This document shows, piece by piece, positions 52,377 through 63,143 of a stretch of DNA of 64,000 nucleotides. The translations under genes and the position numbers were made by a program. Every line of letters starts with the position of its first letter. The first letter of the stretch is position 1. This stretch comes from Asterochloris sp. CNOR1 (taxonomy: Eukaryota > Chlorophyta > Trebouxiophyceae > Trebouxiales > Trebouxiaceae): assembly GCA_963969365.1 (NCBI GenBank), contig OZ017746.1, positions 1 to 64,000 on the forward strand. The letters run 5' to 3'. The notes below the pieces were generated by a model. The model saw nothing but the letters and a program-made list of their open reading frames with translations, did not search any database and was not told the origin of the DNA.

Positions 52377-55300
52377 ATGCAAACGCAATCTCTGCCCGGA
52401 TCCTGTCTGTGCAGGCATCCGCTCAAACAGACCAGGCTGTCCTGGGTTCACACCAGCCCCAGGCGCTGCCTTGTCCAGCATAGCAGTGGCCCTGTGTGCT
52501 CTCTAGGTGACCTGGTGCATTCATTTGTTCCTGTTGGCCAGCATATGCTGAATGTTGGCAAGAGTTGCGTGTATCCTGCTGCAGAGAGCCACATCGCTGC
52601 CGCCAGCAGCAGCACCCCAGCCAGCGGTCAGCTATGGGTGCCAGAGGCCGACCTGCAGATGCCAGAGGTCCGGGGGGCCGCAGGAGCCCCTGCAGCAGTG
52701 GGGTATGGCGGCAATGGTCGCCGCCCCAGGACGCCACCCCCTGACCTGCCATCCCTCCTTTTAGATGCCCGCATCTGCTACCTCGGCATGCCGGTGAGAG
52801 CCTGCAGCGGCAGTCTTCAAGAGCAGCGCCAATGCCACTGCGCAGGCTGCATTGCATCGCTGGCCTAAGCTACTGCTTCTGCTCTGCATCTCTACACTGG
52901 TCTCCAATGCAACTGAGCCACACGCTTGATTGAGAGGTCTATCACGCAACTGCGGACTTTACTGTACAAGCAATTCCCAAGCAGAGCAACTGCCAAGGAT
53001 CATGGGTCAGTTGTCGTGCTCACCCAGAACAGCTGAACCCTGCAGCCTGATGGCGGCCTTGAGCTGCACTCTTGAGCTGCGCTGCATGCAGCCACACACT
53101 GCATACTCCCTTCTGGATGCAACTTTAGCCCCATGGAGTACTTCTGTCCCACCCTGGCAATCTCTGAGCGACATGCTTACAGTCCCCTTCCCTTCTGCAG
53201 CTGGTCCCTGCAGTCACAGAGCTCATCATCGCAGAGCTGCTGTACCTCCAGTACCGGGATCGCACCAAGCCCATGTTTCTGTACATCAATTCCACAGGCA
53301 CCTCGCGTGCAGACGGCGAGACGGTGAGCCCTCACAAAGTGCAGTGTGCTGCTGCCAGGCCCGCCTGTTTGCAAGACCAGCAGCAATGTGCCTCCTTGCA
53401 GTTGAGCAAACCCTGGTAAGCTTGCCCAGCAGATGTGCGTGAGCTGGACTGTTGGCTCATCTCCTGACTGAGGCACTGCTCTGCCATGCTGTGCTGAGCA
53501 TGGACGGCTACTTGCAAGACCAGCAGTAACGTGGCTTTTTGCAAGACCAGCAGCAACATGGCTCCTTGCAGTGCTGCGAGCCTGGCAAGCTTGCCTCAGC
53601 ACAAGTGTTTGGGCTGGGCTGTCGGCTTGAGGCACTGCTGTGCTTAGCCTCTGCATGTTGTGCTGAGCACAGAGAAGCGCTGCTTTGCGCGGCACCATGT
53701 TGCACAGCTGGCCCTGTGACGCAGGTTGGGTTCGAGACCGAGGGCACTGCCATCTACGACACAATGTGCTACGTCAACAACGAGGTGCACACCGTGGGCG
53801 TGGGCGCAGCCATGGGGCAGGCATGCATGCTGCTGTCGGCTGGCCACAAGGGCAAGCGCTTCATGCAGCCCAATGCGACAGGTGAGGCCTGCATGCTGCT
53901 GTTGCCTGGCCACTAAGGGCAAGCACTTCATGCAGCCCTTGAGGCATGCATGCTGCAGTCAGCCAGCCACAGGCGCATGCGCGTGCCTGCAAATGAGTGC
54001 GACAGGTCAGGCCTGCATGCTGCTATGAGCAGGCCACAAGGGCAAGCGCTTCATGCAGCCCAACGCCACTGGTAAGGCCTGCATGCTGCTGTTTGATCGG
54101 CCACAAGGGTCCTGCACTGCTAGCCCTGCCTGCCCTGCCCAGTGCCACATGGGAGGCCTGCCTCTTGCTGTCTTGCTGCCCTTCCCTGCCAGGGTAAGGG
54201 TTACCCTTGGGCTGCCACAGCTGCAGCCTGGAATTCAGAGTGGAGCACTGCCTCTCCGTGAATTCACCCAACATCCTCATCTGCTCTGCTGGGCTTGCAA
54301 GGTGCCCTCCCAGGCCTTGCGTGGCGCCCCACATGCCAAAACCAACCTAAGGCTTGCCTGCGTGCACAGCTTGTACACCCACTGCAGCAGCGTCTCGAGC
54401 ACGCTGCAGTCACCTGTAAAGGCAGCTACCCTAGCTGGTACCCTAGTGGGGTGATCCCTGTCACTGCCCTGCAGCCATGCTCCAGCAGCCCCGGGTGCCC
54501 CCCACGGGGCAGAGGCAGGCCATCGAGATCCAGATCAAGTGGCGGGAGGTGCTGGCCAACCAGCAGGCGCTGCTCAAGATCCTGTCCAAGACCACAGGGC
54601 ACACCACTGAGAAGCTGGCCAAGGTGACCCAGCTGTCTCCAGCACCAGCAGAGCAGAGAAGGCAGATTCAGGCCTGTCCTGCTGCTTGCCGTGCTTCTCC
54701 TGTACATTCAGTAGATGCTCAGAGGGATTAAGGGCATCGTGCTGCCCTTCGTTGGGCCATACAAAATGTGACACCCCATGTTCTAGGGTGGCGCCTACCC
54801 TGTGACATGTATGGAGCAATGCTGGGGCCTGTGAAAGAAGGCGACAATGCACACCACTGAGAAGGCGGCCAAGGTGTGCAAGGCTGTAAGTTCGTGTGCA
54901 GCATGCAGGTGTCTGCTGTTTGTGGAGGTTGCTCTGGCATCCAAAGATGGGCTCTGGCACCAAAGATGGCATCACTGAATACATTCATCTGGAGTGCCTG
55001 CCTGCAGCAAGTGCAGCGGTGCAGCCCACAAAGGGGGCGGCCTTGCCTGTTGCTCATGCACCAACTGTCGCTGCTGAGGTCTTGTAGCACAGCCAGGACC
55101 AATCCCCTTCAGGCAACACGGTCCACTGACTAGGTCTGCTGCCTGCAGGATATGCAGCGCCCGCTCTACATGCAGCCCAAGGATGCTCTGGAGTACGGCA
55201 TCATTGACGGCATCGTCAAAAGCCAGAAAAAGAAGGATGGGGACCAGATCATAGATCACGTGCCTAGACTGGAGGAATACGGCAGAGATGTGAGTGGGGT

Positions 55301-55663
55301 GGTGCTGCCTGGCTTCACTTGCGCAGCGACGCATGTTCCCCCAAACAAGCTGCAAGAGAGCTGCCGCTGTGACATGACCTTCTTCAGATTTGGGCATGAG
55401 CAGTGGGGTGCACAGAACATGTGCTTCAGGGTGGACAGGCAGGCAGAGTCACGAGTTGGGGGCAGGCTCCTGATCCTTTGCTTGTTGCGGGTTTTCCAAT
55501 TTGTAGTCTGACTCTAGATGGAGGTTGCCTGGCACTGATGTGCTGGGCTGTGCTGCCTTCTGTTGTCCACTTGCAATGCTGACTGTGCTGCATTGTGACC
55601 CATAACACATCCCTGCAGTACCTTTTGACTGGACGTTCTGCTGCTGTCCAGGCTGTGAGGTGA
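52377..55663 (+). CDS. CLPR3: ClpR3-type non-catalytic subunit of the plastid Clp protease, 317 aa
   Basis: Belongs to the heptameric rings of the chloroplast ClpPR core. Exons: 52377-52506, 52585-52793, 53201-53323, 53725-53881, 54475-54623, 55149-55289, 55619-55663. Start chosen at ATG 52377, which gives a basic Ser/Cys-rich transit-like N-terminus (MQTQSLPGSCLCRHPLKQ). The Clp core begins at DLPSLLLDARICYLGMP and runs through LYINSTGTSRADGET, GFETEGTAIYDTM and YMQPKDALEYGIIDGI. Two catalytic residues are visibly absent: the serine box of ClpP is VGVGAAMGQA here, and the HQP motif is LQQPRVP, as in ClpR3 of plants (VGAAIGQAC, MIQQPRVPSS). The first intron (78 bp) is short and in-frame. The last exon (YLLTGRSAAVQAVR) is less certain; without it the frame runs on to 55511. 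Confidence 0.92.
53334..53620 (+). repeat. Tandem repeats in the intron after exon 3 of ClpR3
   Basis: GCAAGACCAGCAGCAATGTG near 53371 recurs near 53515 and 53540 (GCAAGACCAGCAGTAACGTG, GCAAGACCAGCAGCAACATG), with CTCCTTGCAG and CAAGCTTGCC blocks following at least two of them. They look like copies of one unit with drift. Confidence 0.7.
53882..54120 (+). repeat. Decayed tandem copies of the ClpR3 exon 4 end and donor
   Basis: The exon 4 end (GCATGCATGCTGCTGTCGGC, then GGCAAGCGCTTCATGCAGCC, then GACAGGTGAGG) is followed by three partial copies: GCCTGCATGCTGCTGTTGCC with GGCAAGCACTTCATGCAGCC (about 53888-53940), GCCTGCATGCTGCTATGAGC with GGCAAGCGCTTCATGCAGCC (about 54010-54075), and GCCTGCATGCTGCTGTTTGA (about 54078). 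Each is preceded by an AGGT-type junction. In-frame reading is lost in the copies. Confidence 0.85.
54846..54880 (+). repeat. Decayed copy of ClpR3 exon 5 end plus donor
   Basis: CACCACTGAGAAGGCGGCCA followed by AGGTGTGC near 54851 mirrors CACCACTGAGAAGCTGGCCA followed by AGGTGACC at the true exon 5 donor (54603-54630). Confidence 0.8.
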
Positions 55664-56104
55664 ATTCTTCGAGGGAAGGAAGACCCATGCACAATCATCC
55701 AAAACGTTTGTTGAAATACTAGGCTGAAATGCAAGATCCATTCATACGTTTGTATTGTGGAAAAGGCTGACTGGTGAACGTCCATATGGGGAAGGATTGT
55801 TGTCCTACGAGGTGTGGGGCAAGACCAGATGATGAGGCTTGCAGGAGGTGTACACATGAATCACTGAACTCAGCACTACTAAGCACCTGGACAATGAAAA
55901 GTAGGGGGAGGGGCACGCTTCCCTGACAGTGTGTGCCAGACAGAAGCAATTGAGCAGCTGCACATCGGTCCTGTTTAGGAGACACAATGGCCTCTGGCTG
56001 GGGGCGTTGCAGTGCTGTGGGGGGCAGAGGCAGGTGCATGTCTTGGGGGAGGGGCAGCATGTGTGGCTTAGGGCGTAGCCTGCAGGATAGCTCAGGGTTC
56101 TTTT
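55664..56104. other. Gap between convergent ClpR3 and BTB genes
   Basis: About 440 bp holding both presumed 3' UTRs. No RNA gene or open frame with support was seen. Confidence 0.5.
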
Positions 56105-59100
56105 CTACTCGTCAAGCTTCACATCTACGGTGAAGCGTACATGCAGGAAGCCGTCAACGACCCAGCCAGCCTGGTCCAGCAGCCGCGTCAGGTCGGCCTC
56201 GTTGCTCTCTGTGGGTAGGTCCACCTTGAAGGGGTTGCCCCAGCCCATACCCAGGCCACCACCAAAGTTCTGCTCGCGCGTCATGCTGGCCACCTGGGAG
56301 CACACAGGGAACGAGTTGGGTGGAGGCACCTGATGGCGGGGCAGCGCAGAGGCAAAAGTCGCTGGCGCCTGTCAGCTAAACAGCTGCACTGCACACAGGA
56401 GCAGGTGCAGGCAGACAACGGGTTGAAGCAAGATGGACTTCCTGTTAACAGCAGTTGTGTTCTGTGTGGCGTTGCGTGCCAGGCCCGTGCGATAAGTTGC
56501 ATCCTGCGTGCCTTGCTTCTGCTGCGAATGCATGCCCAGCAGCATGCGCAGCTGCCCAAAGGCCAGTACCCCTGCCAGCACCAAGTGGCGGCATCTGATG
56601 CCACAGCTGGCAGCAAGCCCAATGCTGAACACTACTTGCAATGGCACACCTTGGTTAAAGCCAGCCCAAATAGGGCTGCAGTGCCGCTTGAGCGCATGCA
56701 CGCCCCACAGCTGCCCATTACATATCAAGTTCAGCAGCACATAGGAGCCAGTCCAAGTTACATCATATGCATGTACTCCTTCCCCTTTGCATGTGTTGAG
56801 GGCAGATTATTTGCACAGTGGCGTCACAGCAGACAGGCATGTGCTCCTTTCCCTGCTCATCCCCCGGCAGCCAACACTTTTAAGATAGAAGGCAAACGAT
56901 CACAATCGCATACTTGCCACGCTTCTGCAGATGGGAGATTCGGTCTCCCCCAGCAGGCATCCAAACAAGCAAGATGCAGCACAGAGCCAGGCTCACATGC
57001 GCATGCTCCTCCCTGCTGGCCTAAGGTACCAGGAGGACTGAACAGAAAGAACACCAGATGACACCACACGCTGTCAGACTCACGTGCACGTACTCCTCCC
57101 CGCTGCGCTCGTTGCGCAGGCTGAGCGAGATGGACGCCCGCACGAAGGCCTCGGGCGGCGACATCTCGGAGCTGCTGCTCAGCTTGGTCGTCCAGTGCAA
57201 GTAGCAGCCCAGGGAGGTGCCCCCCGAGTTGTACTGGGTGATCAGGTACCAGTAGTACCCGCACAGGTAGTGCTCAGGAGCCACGCGCACGCTGCTGCCC
57301 TCGCCTTGGCGCCGCATGCGCCCCACACGCATGATGGGCACCTGCAGTCAGGTCACTGATAATGATCTTGCCAGTGAGCAGGAGGGCTGAAGGATGCCGC
57401 CAGGCTTGGAAACACAAACACAGAGACCGTCAATGGCAGTGAAATCACTGTCACACAACAACCCACCTTCCAGTCCATGATGCCCTGGCTGCTGCCGGTC
57501 CCCTGCGGCCGCGGCTGGTAGGCCAGCGCCTCGGGGCGGTCGTCGCTGCGCAGCTGGGCCTTCAGGTCGGCGTGGGCGCCCTTGAAGCGCGTGGCCGCCC
57601 GGAACTGGGGCCCATACTTGAGGTCCTGGGGCAGCCAGGTTGCCTGCGGGCAGCAAGGAGGCGATGTGAAGCCTGTGGGACGCTGAGCTGCATGCCTGTC
57701 CGTCAAACAGGGGAGCACTCGTGATCCTACGGTCAAGTGTAGCCTCAAACAGAGATGGCCCAACAAACAGAGATGGAGACCATCGTGCCCAGCCAGAGAA
57801 ATGCAGGCCACACTTCGGTGGCGCCAGTAGTTTCACAGGTGCCAGGGTTCCATGCTTTGCCAGAGAGGACGCACATCAGCTCCGAAGTGTGTGAGTATAC
57901 CATGCTCAGCCAGAGACGCATGGGCCACCTCCCTCCGCGGCAGGCACTTGCATGGGCACCACATTCAGTCAGTAGTGTAGAAGGCAGCCAAGTCATAGGG
58001 GCCCGTCCAGGGCCAAAAGGTGCAGAACCTCTAACCAGGCAGCAATTTTACAATCAGAAGGTATAGCACCTGGACTCACTTGCCTCTTTTCCTTGTTCAT
58101 TTTGCAATAGCAGCCTGCAGCTGTGCTTGCTTCCCAGCTCTGCACGCCTTCACAACCCCCCACACAGGGCAGGCAGCGCTGCGCAACAGTGGTTTAGCTC
58201 GAGGCAGACCCACACGTTGTGTGATCTGCAAACCTACCACATGCTGATATCCATGGCAAAAGGCAGACCCACACACAATGCCCAGTCTGCATCAAAGTCA
58301 CCACAAGCTCATGCCCACAGCCCAATGCACACAGTGCGTCATCTGCAAAGCCTACCACAAGCTCACCTGAGAAGGCCTCAGGCAGAGACTCCACACACTG
58401 TCTGTTCTGCAGACCGACCACTCAGGGTCACCTCCCTGGCCACAGGCAGACACGCCAAGTACCTGCTGTGCAATCCTGTCACACCCCTGACCTGCTCCAC
58501 CACTGGCAGACCTAGACAATGTTATGTCAGCGATGCTCACCTCCATGGCCACGAAGTGCAGGAAGTCGTTGGAAAGCATGGGCAGGCGGATGTGCATGCC
58601 CAGCTTGAGGGCGGCATCCTCAGCGTCGTCCAGCAGGCTCTGACTCATCGCGTTGTGCATCCAGTGGCTGACCGCCACAAAAACTGCAGGTACAGGGGGA
58701 GTCAGATGGGCTGCCGGAACCTGACTGCACAGGCATGCAGCAGGCAGCACAGGAAGGCCTGCAGTGTGGAGGTCTTGAGCTGGGCACCCTGGGATGGCAA
58801 GCCATCCAAGACAAGCAGATCCAGCCAGGTGTTGGCAGCTCTGCCTGGCTCCAAGGTGGTTTGAGTTGGCTGTGTGATGTTGCACCCATGCAGGGCTGTG
58901 GGCAGGTCCAGCTCCCACCAGCATGCAGTGCACAGCAGGGGCAAGCAGGCCCATACTTGAGGGGCCTACCAGCATGCACTGTATACCAACGGCAGCAGGC
59001 CCACCTGTGTTCTCTGTGGTCACTCGCAGGAGGGGGGTCGACAGCAGGATCTGCAGCAGGTGGAGGCACGCCTCAGCAGCTGCAATGCAGGGCTGGCAGC

Positions 59101-62100
59101 TGATCCAGCACAGCATGGGCAACAACAGGCAGAGCAGTCCCCGCTCAGAGTTCCTGTACCAGCTGCCGCAGGCAGAGCAGTCCCCTCTCACCCTTCCTGT
59201 GCCAGCTGACTCAGGCAGGGCAGTCCCGTCTCAGGGGCTCTGTGCCAGTTCACACAGGCAGGGCAGTCCAAACTCAGAGACTCCAGTGCCAGGTGATGCA
59301 GGCAGGACAGTCCCCTCTGAGAAGTCCTGTGCCAGCTGACGCAGGTAGGACGGTCCCCTCGCAGATGCCTGAGCCAGCGCTCCACAAGGAGCAATGCAGT
59401 CTCTCCAGGCACAAGCACGCCTCAAGAATGTGCTGGCCCTCGTGCAGATTGCAAAGAGACAGGACATTGGTGCCCACCTTCAGCGCGGCCTGAGCCACGG
59501 CCGGACGCATGTACTTCTGCACCCAACCTAGCTCTCAACCGACAGGCAACCAAATGATACCTGACCTCCCCCAGTCCTTTCCTGACTGCCCCTGCCTGCT
59601 CTGCCTGCCGGTGTACAGCCACTTCCCCAATGCTCAAGTCTCCTGAGGGCAGCAAGTGTACACCCTCTTCTGCAGCTGAGTCATGGCTCAACTGCACATT
59701 TTAGCCCCAAAAAGTCTTTCACAGCCACCAGGCAACCAACTTAGTTAGGAGTCAAGCTCCCCCAGCCTGGACGCCCCTGCCAGCTCTGCCTGCCAGTGTA
59801 CAGCCACCTCCCCAATGCCCAAGCCCCCCAAGAGCAGCAGAAGCAAGCCCCACACCAGCAAGTAAGTAAAGTGAGCGATGATAAGTCAAGGTAAGCCCCA
59901 CCTGAAGCGCCTCAAGGGGCATTGCCAGGAAAGCTGCCTGGCGCTCCTCGTCGGTCCATACCTCGTCCAAGTCCCCAAACTCCTCCACCAGGCGCGCCAG
60001 GCCCCGCTGCATGAGGCGGCTGAAGGGCTTGTGCCCATACAGCCCCGCAGGGAGGCGCAGGAAGCGGTAGCAGGTCTCCAGGCTCAGCAGGTCGTGCTGC
60101 AGGCAGCCAGCAGGAGGGCAGGTGAGCAGCAGTGCTGCTGCCATGACCCAGCAGGGTGTTTCAGTTCTTTCCTTTGTCAGCTGCAGGCAGCAGGGAACAA
60201 GCTCTAGGGATGCAATGCAGTCAGCAGCTGCCAGGGGCCCAGCAGCCATTTGCTTTCAGTCCTTTGGCTTGCTGCAGCACAGGAGAGAGGAGGGAATGAG
60301 CTCTGGGGATGCAGTGCAGTGAGCAGTGGGGCTGCTGCCACAGCCCAGCATGTTTTGGTGCAGGCAGCAGGCAGGGCAAGTGGGCTTTGCTAAAATTATT
60401 GTGCAGAGGGGCTGCTGCAAGGCTTCAGAGCTCGTGCTGCACAACAGTGAGCAGCACTGTAATGCTCAGCGTGCAGCAGGGGAGGGAGGTCCTGAGGTCT
60501 GAGGTTGCCGTGCAGTGAGCGGCAGTGTTCAGCATGTCATGTTGTGCAGCAGGAAGCGGAGCGCATCACAAGCAGCACTGTTTCACTGTGCGCTTAGCAG
60601 GTCATGCTGCAGAGGCAAGGTGTGGTGACCATTGTTAGTGGCTATGGACACATCACAATGCTGTGACGCTGACAGGCCGTTACACGGGGGCTGCAACAGT
60701 GCAGCTAGCGCTCTTGCTGGGCTCCGTGTTGGCCACACAGCATCCAGAAGGGTCTGCTCTGCCTGTGTGGTGCTTCCATGCCCTGCTCACAGTAATGAAG
60801 TCTGGCCAATGGCACCAGCCATTCCCAACAGTCAAAGCCGCGGCAGCTAACTGCTGATTGGCGCTACAATTGCCATAAGGGTGAAACTTAAGCATTTGCC
60901 CTCGCAATCAACCACAGCAAGTTTGGAACTGCTCAAGTGACGATTCAAACAGCATCTGCTCACCGGGATCTGGTTGAGTAGAGTGGCGCACCGCCGCACG
61001 CAGTCCTCCATGAGAAAGCGATCTGCCAGCTGCATGAGGCGCAGCACATCCTTATCTGCAGGCAGCAGGGTAGCGATATTGTCATAGTGTGAAGTGGAGG
61101 CACAGAGCAGAAGGCAAATCAGAGCAACCGATGCAAGTGCTGCTGCGTGGCGCACGGCCCGTGTGCACATGCAGCGCTGAGGCCTGCCACCCTTTCCAAG
61201 CCTGGGCCAAAGGGCGCCTGCAAGTGCTGCTTGGCGTACAGGCCTTGTGCAATGGATGCCACATGCAGCACTGAGGCCTGCCACCCTTGCCGAGTCTGGG
61301 CCAAAGGGCGCCTGCAAGTGCTGCTTGGCGTATACCATTGTGCACTGGATTCCACATGCAGCAATGAGCCCTGTCACCCATTCTGAGCCTGGGCCTGCGC
61401 CGCTATTTAGCTTAGTTTGCGCACCTAGAGCCCAGCCAAGATCTGCGCAGCGACTCTGCTATGGCCTCGCCGAGCATGCAGCCAGCAAGCTGCCCAGAAC
61501 TGGGTCCAACATTGCTGGCCCCTGCTGCACCCCCAGTGGCATCCTCAGCTGGCCTATTTTGTGTGCAGCAGCCTCCCTGTGCAGTCCACCTACCTGTGCA
61601 GCAGCCTCCCTGTGCAGCCCACCTCCCTGTGCGGCCCACCTCGCTGTCCAGCGGCCTCCCTGTGCCTCCCTGTGCAGCAGCCCACCTCTGTTGAAGGGGA
61701 TCTGCTTGGTGTAGCAGAAGCGCACAAGCGCCTCGAGTGTGCGCTCCTCCCCCGGGGTCACCTCGAGGTGCAGCTCCCGGCTGTCGCCATCGCTCCACTC
61801 CTCCAGCTTGCGTCTGCAGGGGGTGGGCCAAGCGTTGTGCTGCAGCAGCTCACATGGAGGCCAGGTGGCCATCTGCGCTGGAATGTCGGTCAGCTCTGGA
61901 GTCAGTTACATGCAGCAAAGGTGCCGGCGTGTGCAGTGCGGAGAGTTGAGCAGCAGCATGGCAGACTTGCTGAGGTCCCTCTGCCCTGTGTTCATCTGGT
62001 GACAGAGGTTCATGCCAGTGATCATGGCTGCTGGTGGTGAGGGCAGGTGTGCTGTGCGGGCGCTGCTGCTGTATGCTGCAAGGATGGCAGCCCAGAAACT

Positions 62101-62373
62101 GCTGGCAGCTTCTGCTGAGACATGCACTTTTCGATAATTCTTGCACACCTGAGGACCTCAGAGTTGGCTGCAAGTGTGAGAGAGTTCACCTGCACCGCAG
62201 GCGAGAGGGTGGATGACTCAGGCTGGGCTCAGCCCTCCAACAGCAGATGAACAATAGACCCAGGACCCACATGCAGGGTCAGGACCGGCTCGTCGCTGGC
62301 CAAGCCCTTGACGCCTGCCTGTCGCTCATGAAAGATGAGCAGCGTGCGATCGCTGTAGTAGGGATGGTTGAAC
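56105..62373 (-). CDS. BTB-BACK domain protein (CUL3-type substrate adaptor), 5' end missing
   Basis: Minus-strand exons in phase: 62373-62260, 61813-61686, 61055-60964, 60096-59902, 59050-59005, 58683-58541, 57643-57467, 57341-57084, 56293-56105, giving about 446 residues. The BTB part is RTLEALVRFCYTKQI followed by DVLRLMQLADRFLMEDCVRR, the usual end of a BTB fold. BACK follows: RLVEEFGDLDEVW, AFLAMPLEALQ, STPLLRVTTENTVFVAVSHW, and HIRLPMLSNDFLHFV. The C-terminal 200 residues (GYYWYLITQYNSGG, GWVVDGFLHVRFTVDVKL) look like a beta sandwich of the MATH/TRAF kind but are not assigned. Such proteins usually bring substrates to cullin-3 ubiquitin ligases. The classical HK-x-VL-x-x-RS piece of BTB was not found, so an exon between 61814 and 62259 or at the 5' end is probably missing from the model. 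No start codon could be fixed. Confidence 0.75.
58185..58540 (-). repeat. Decayed copies of an exon donor region in the BTB gene
   Basis: The real exon end at 58541 reads on plus GCTCACCTCCATGGCCACGA. Similar cores recur in the adjacent intron: GGGTCACCTCCCTGGCCACA (58433), AGCTCACCTGAGAAGGCC (58361), AAGCTCATGCCCACAGCC (58306) and TGATATCCATGGCAAAAGGC (58245). Most copies are followed by GGCAGAC and CACACA stretches, giving a ragged 55-75 bp tandem array. Confidence 0.65.
59110..59390 (-). repeat. Tandem array of about 58-60 bp units in a BTB-gene intron
   Basis: Five units share GGCAGAGCAGTCCCCTCTCA-like starts followed by CCTGTGCCAGCTGACTCAGG-like ends (near 59128, 59170, 59213, 59265, 59305 and 59345). 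Moderate divergence. Confidence 0.75.
59560..59855 (-). repeat. Direct duplication of about 190 bp in a BTB-gene intron
   Basis: CTGCCTGCTCTGCCTGCCGG and GTGTACAGCCACTTCCCCAA near 59590-59630 recur as CTGCCAGCTCTGCCTGCCAG and GTGTACAGCCACCTCCCCAA near 59775-59820. Flanking cores (GGCAACCAAATGATACCTGA against GGCAACCAACTTAG) extend the match. Confidence 0.75.
60097..60620 (-). repeat. Tandem copies near an acceptor in the BTB gene, about 120 bp period
   Basis: Beside the exon ending at 60096 (plus: GGTCGTGCTGCAGGCAGCCA) lie copies of acceptor-like GCAGGCAGC and of longer units: GGGAACAAGCTCTAGGGATG (60190) against GGGAATGAGCTCTGGGGATG (60293), each followed by CAATGCAGTCAGCAG or CAGTGCAGTGAGCAG. 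Weaker acceptor-like copies GGTCATGCTGCAGAGG (60600) and TGTCATGTTGTGCAGCAGG (60535) close the array. Confidence 0.65.
61128..61390 (-). repeat. Three-copy tandem repeat, about 93 bp period, in a BTB-gene intron
   Basis: AGGCCTGCCACCC occurs at 61181 and 61274 and in altered form near 61367; between them GGGCCAAAGGGCGCCTGCAA and GTGCTGCTTGGCGTA recur nearly unchanged. The first two copies are the most alike. Confidence 0.9.
61560..61685 (-). repeat. Short repeats built from an exon donor in the BTB gene
   Basis: The real donor at 61686 reads GCAGCCCACCTCTGTTG on plus. The 125 bp beside it are packed with GCAGCCTCCCTGTGCAG, GCAGCCCACCTCCCTGTG, CGGCCCACCTCGCTGTCC and similar units of 12-24 bp, most of which keep the CCCACCT (AGGTGGG on minus) splice core. 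Confidence 0.75.
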
Positions 62374-63143
62374 CTGCGGGCAGGGACAGATACGCATGGC
62401 TAGCTGCTCTGTAAGAGCTGCAATTGGCTTGCACGACGGGCCTTGTAGGAGACCCCACAGCGTCAGTCAGGCTGGTGCCAGGGGTTACCCAGTACAATTT
62501 CAAGAATGGGTTTGGTGACATCTCATGCTGCTTGGGAAGCAGCAGACCAGCCTTTCACAGACCTCTCTCCCCAACTCACCCAAAGGAAGTGTTTGCGCCC
62601 TGGAAGCCAGTACTCTGGCTCCTGTTGCGTCTGTGTGACCCAGTACCGATATAGTCTGCGCCTGGAGGAGAGCACGGCTCTCCAGGTGCCACTCCTGTTG
62701 CGGATCTAGCAGACTTCAAGCTAGCCATGTCTGTCAGGTCAGGCAGTCATGTAGGCTCAAGGCTAGTCTAAATCAGGCGGTCATGTGCTTGCCTGCCTCA
62801 GCAGTTGCAGGTCTGACCTGTTGCCGCAGATATGCCACCGCTGCACTTGCCTTCTGCCTTTAACATTATCATTAGACGGTCAACCATCAAAGCGCCGTCT
62901 TACATGGCTCTGGCACAGTTAAAGCCTTGACCACTGTGGCGGAGACTAGAAACATGCAGGCCGTCCTCAAACAATCAGCGGTGAGCACGATGAGATGCCC
63001 GCACTGGGATACCTGCGGCGTTGTTGCACTGGTCTTCATCAGGAAGAGCACTGCATGCAGGGTTCTGGCCGCTCAACACCACAACAACGAAGTTCACGGG
63101 ACGACATGTGCAAGGCCCATCTTCACCTGCCCCCATGGCTGAG
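62374..63143. other. Upstream of the BTB gene: no supported gene
   Basis: About 770 bp. It may hold the missing first exon(s) of the minus-strand BTB gene and the promoter of a plus-strand gene. Nothing specific could be recognised. Confidence 0.35.

Noticed and set aside
53725-53745. GGTTCGAGACC, a possible tRNA T-loop
   Set aside because: It is coding sequence of ClpR3 exon 4 and no cloverleaf surrounds it; no tRNA was found in the window.
59110-59390. Regular tandem array that could suggest a CRISPR-like structure
   Set aside because: Units are diverged direct repeats without unique spacers, inside an intron of a nuclear gene.
59478-59516. 13-codon exon (KYMRPAVAQAALK) of the BTB gene
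   Set aside because: It fits in phase, but skipping it gives the standard BACK continuation from LEALQ to ILLSTPLL, so it is left out; transcripts could reinstate it.
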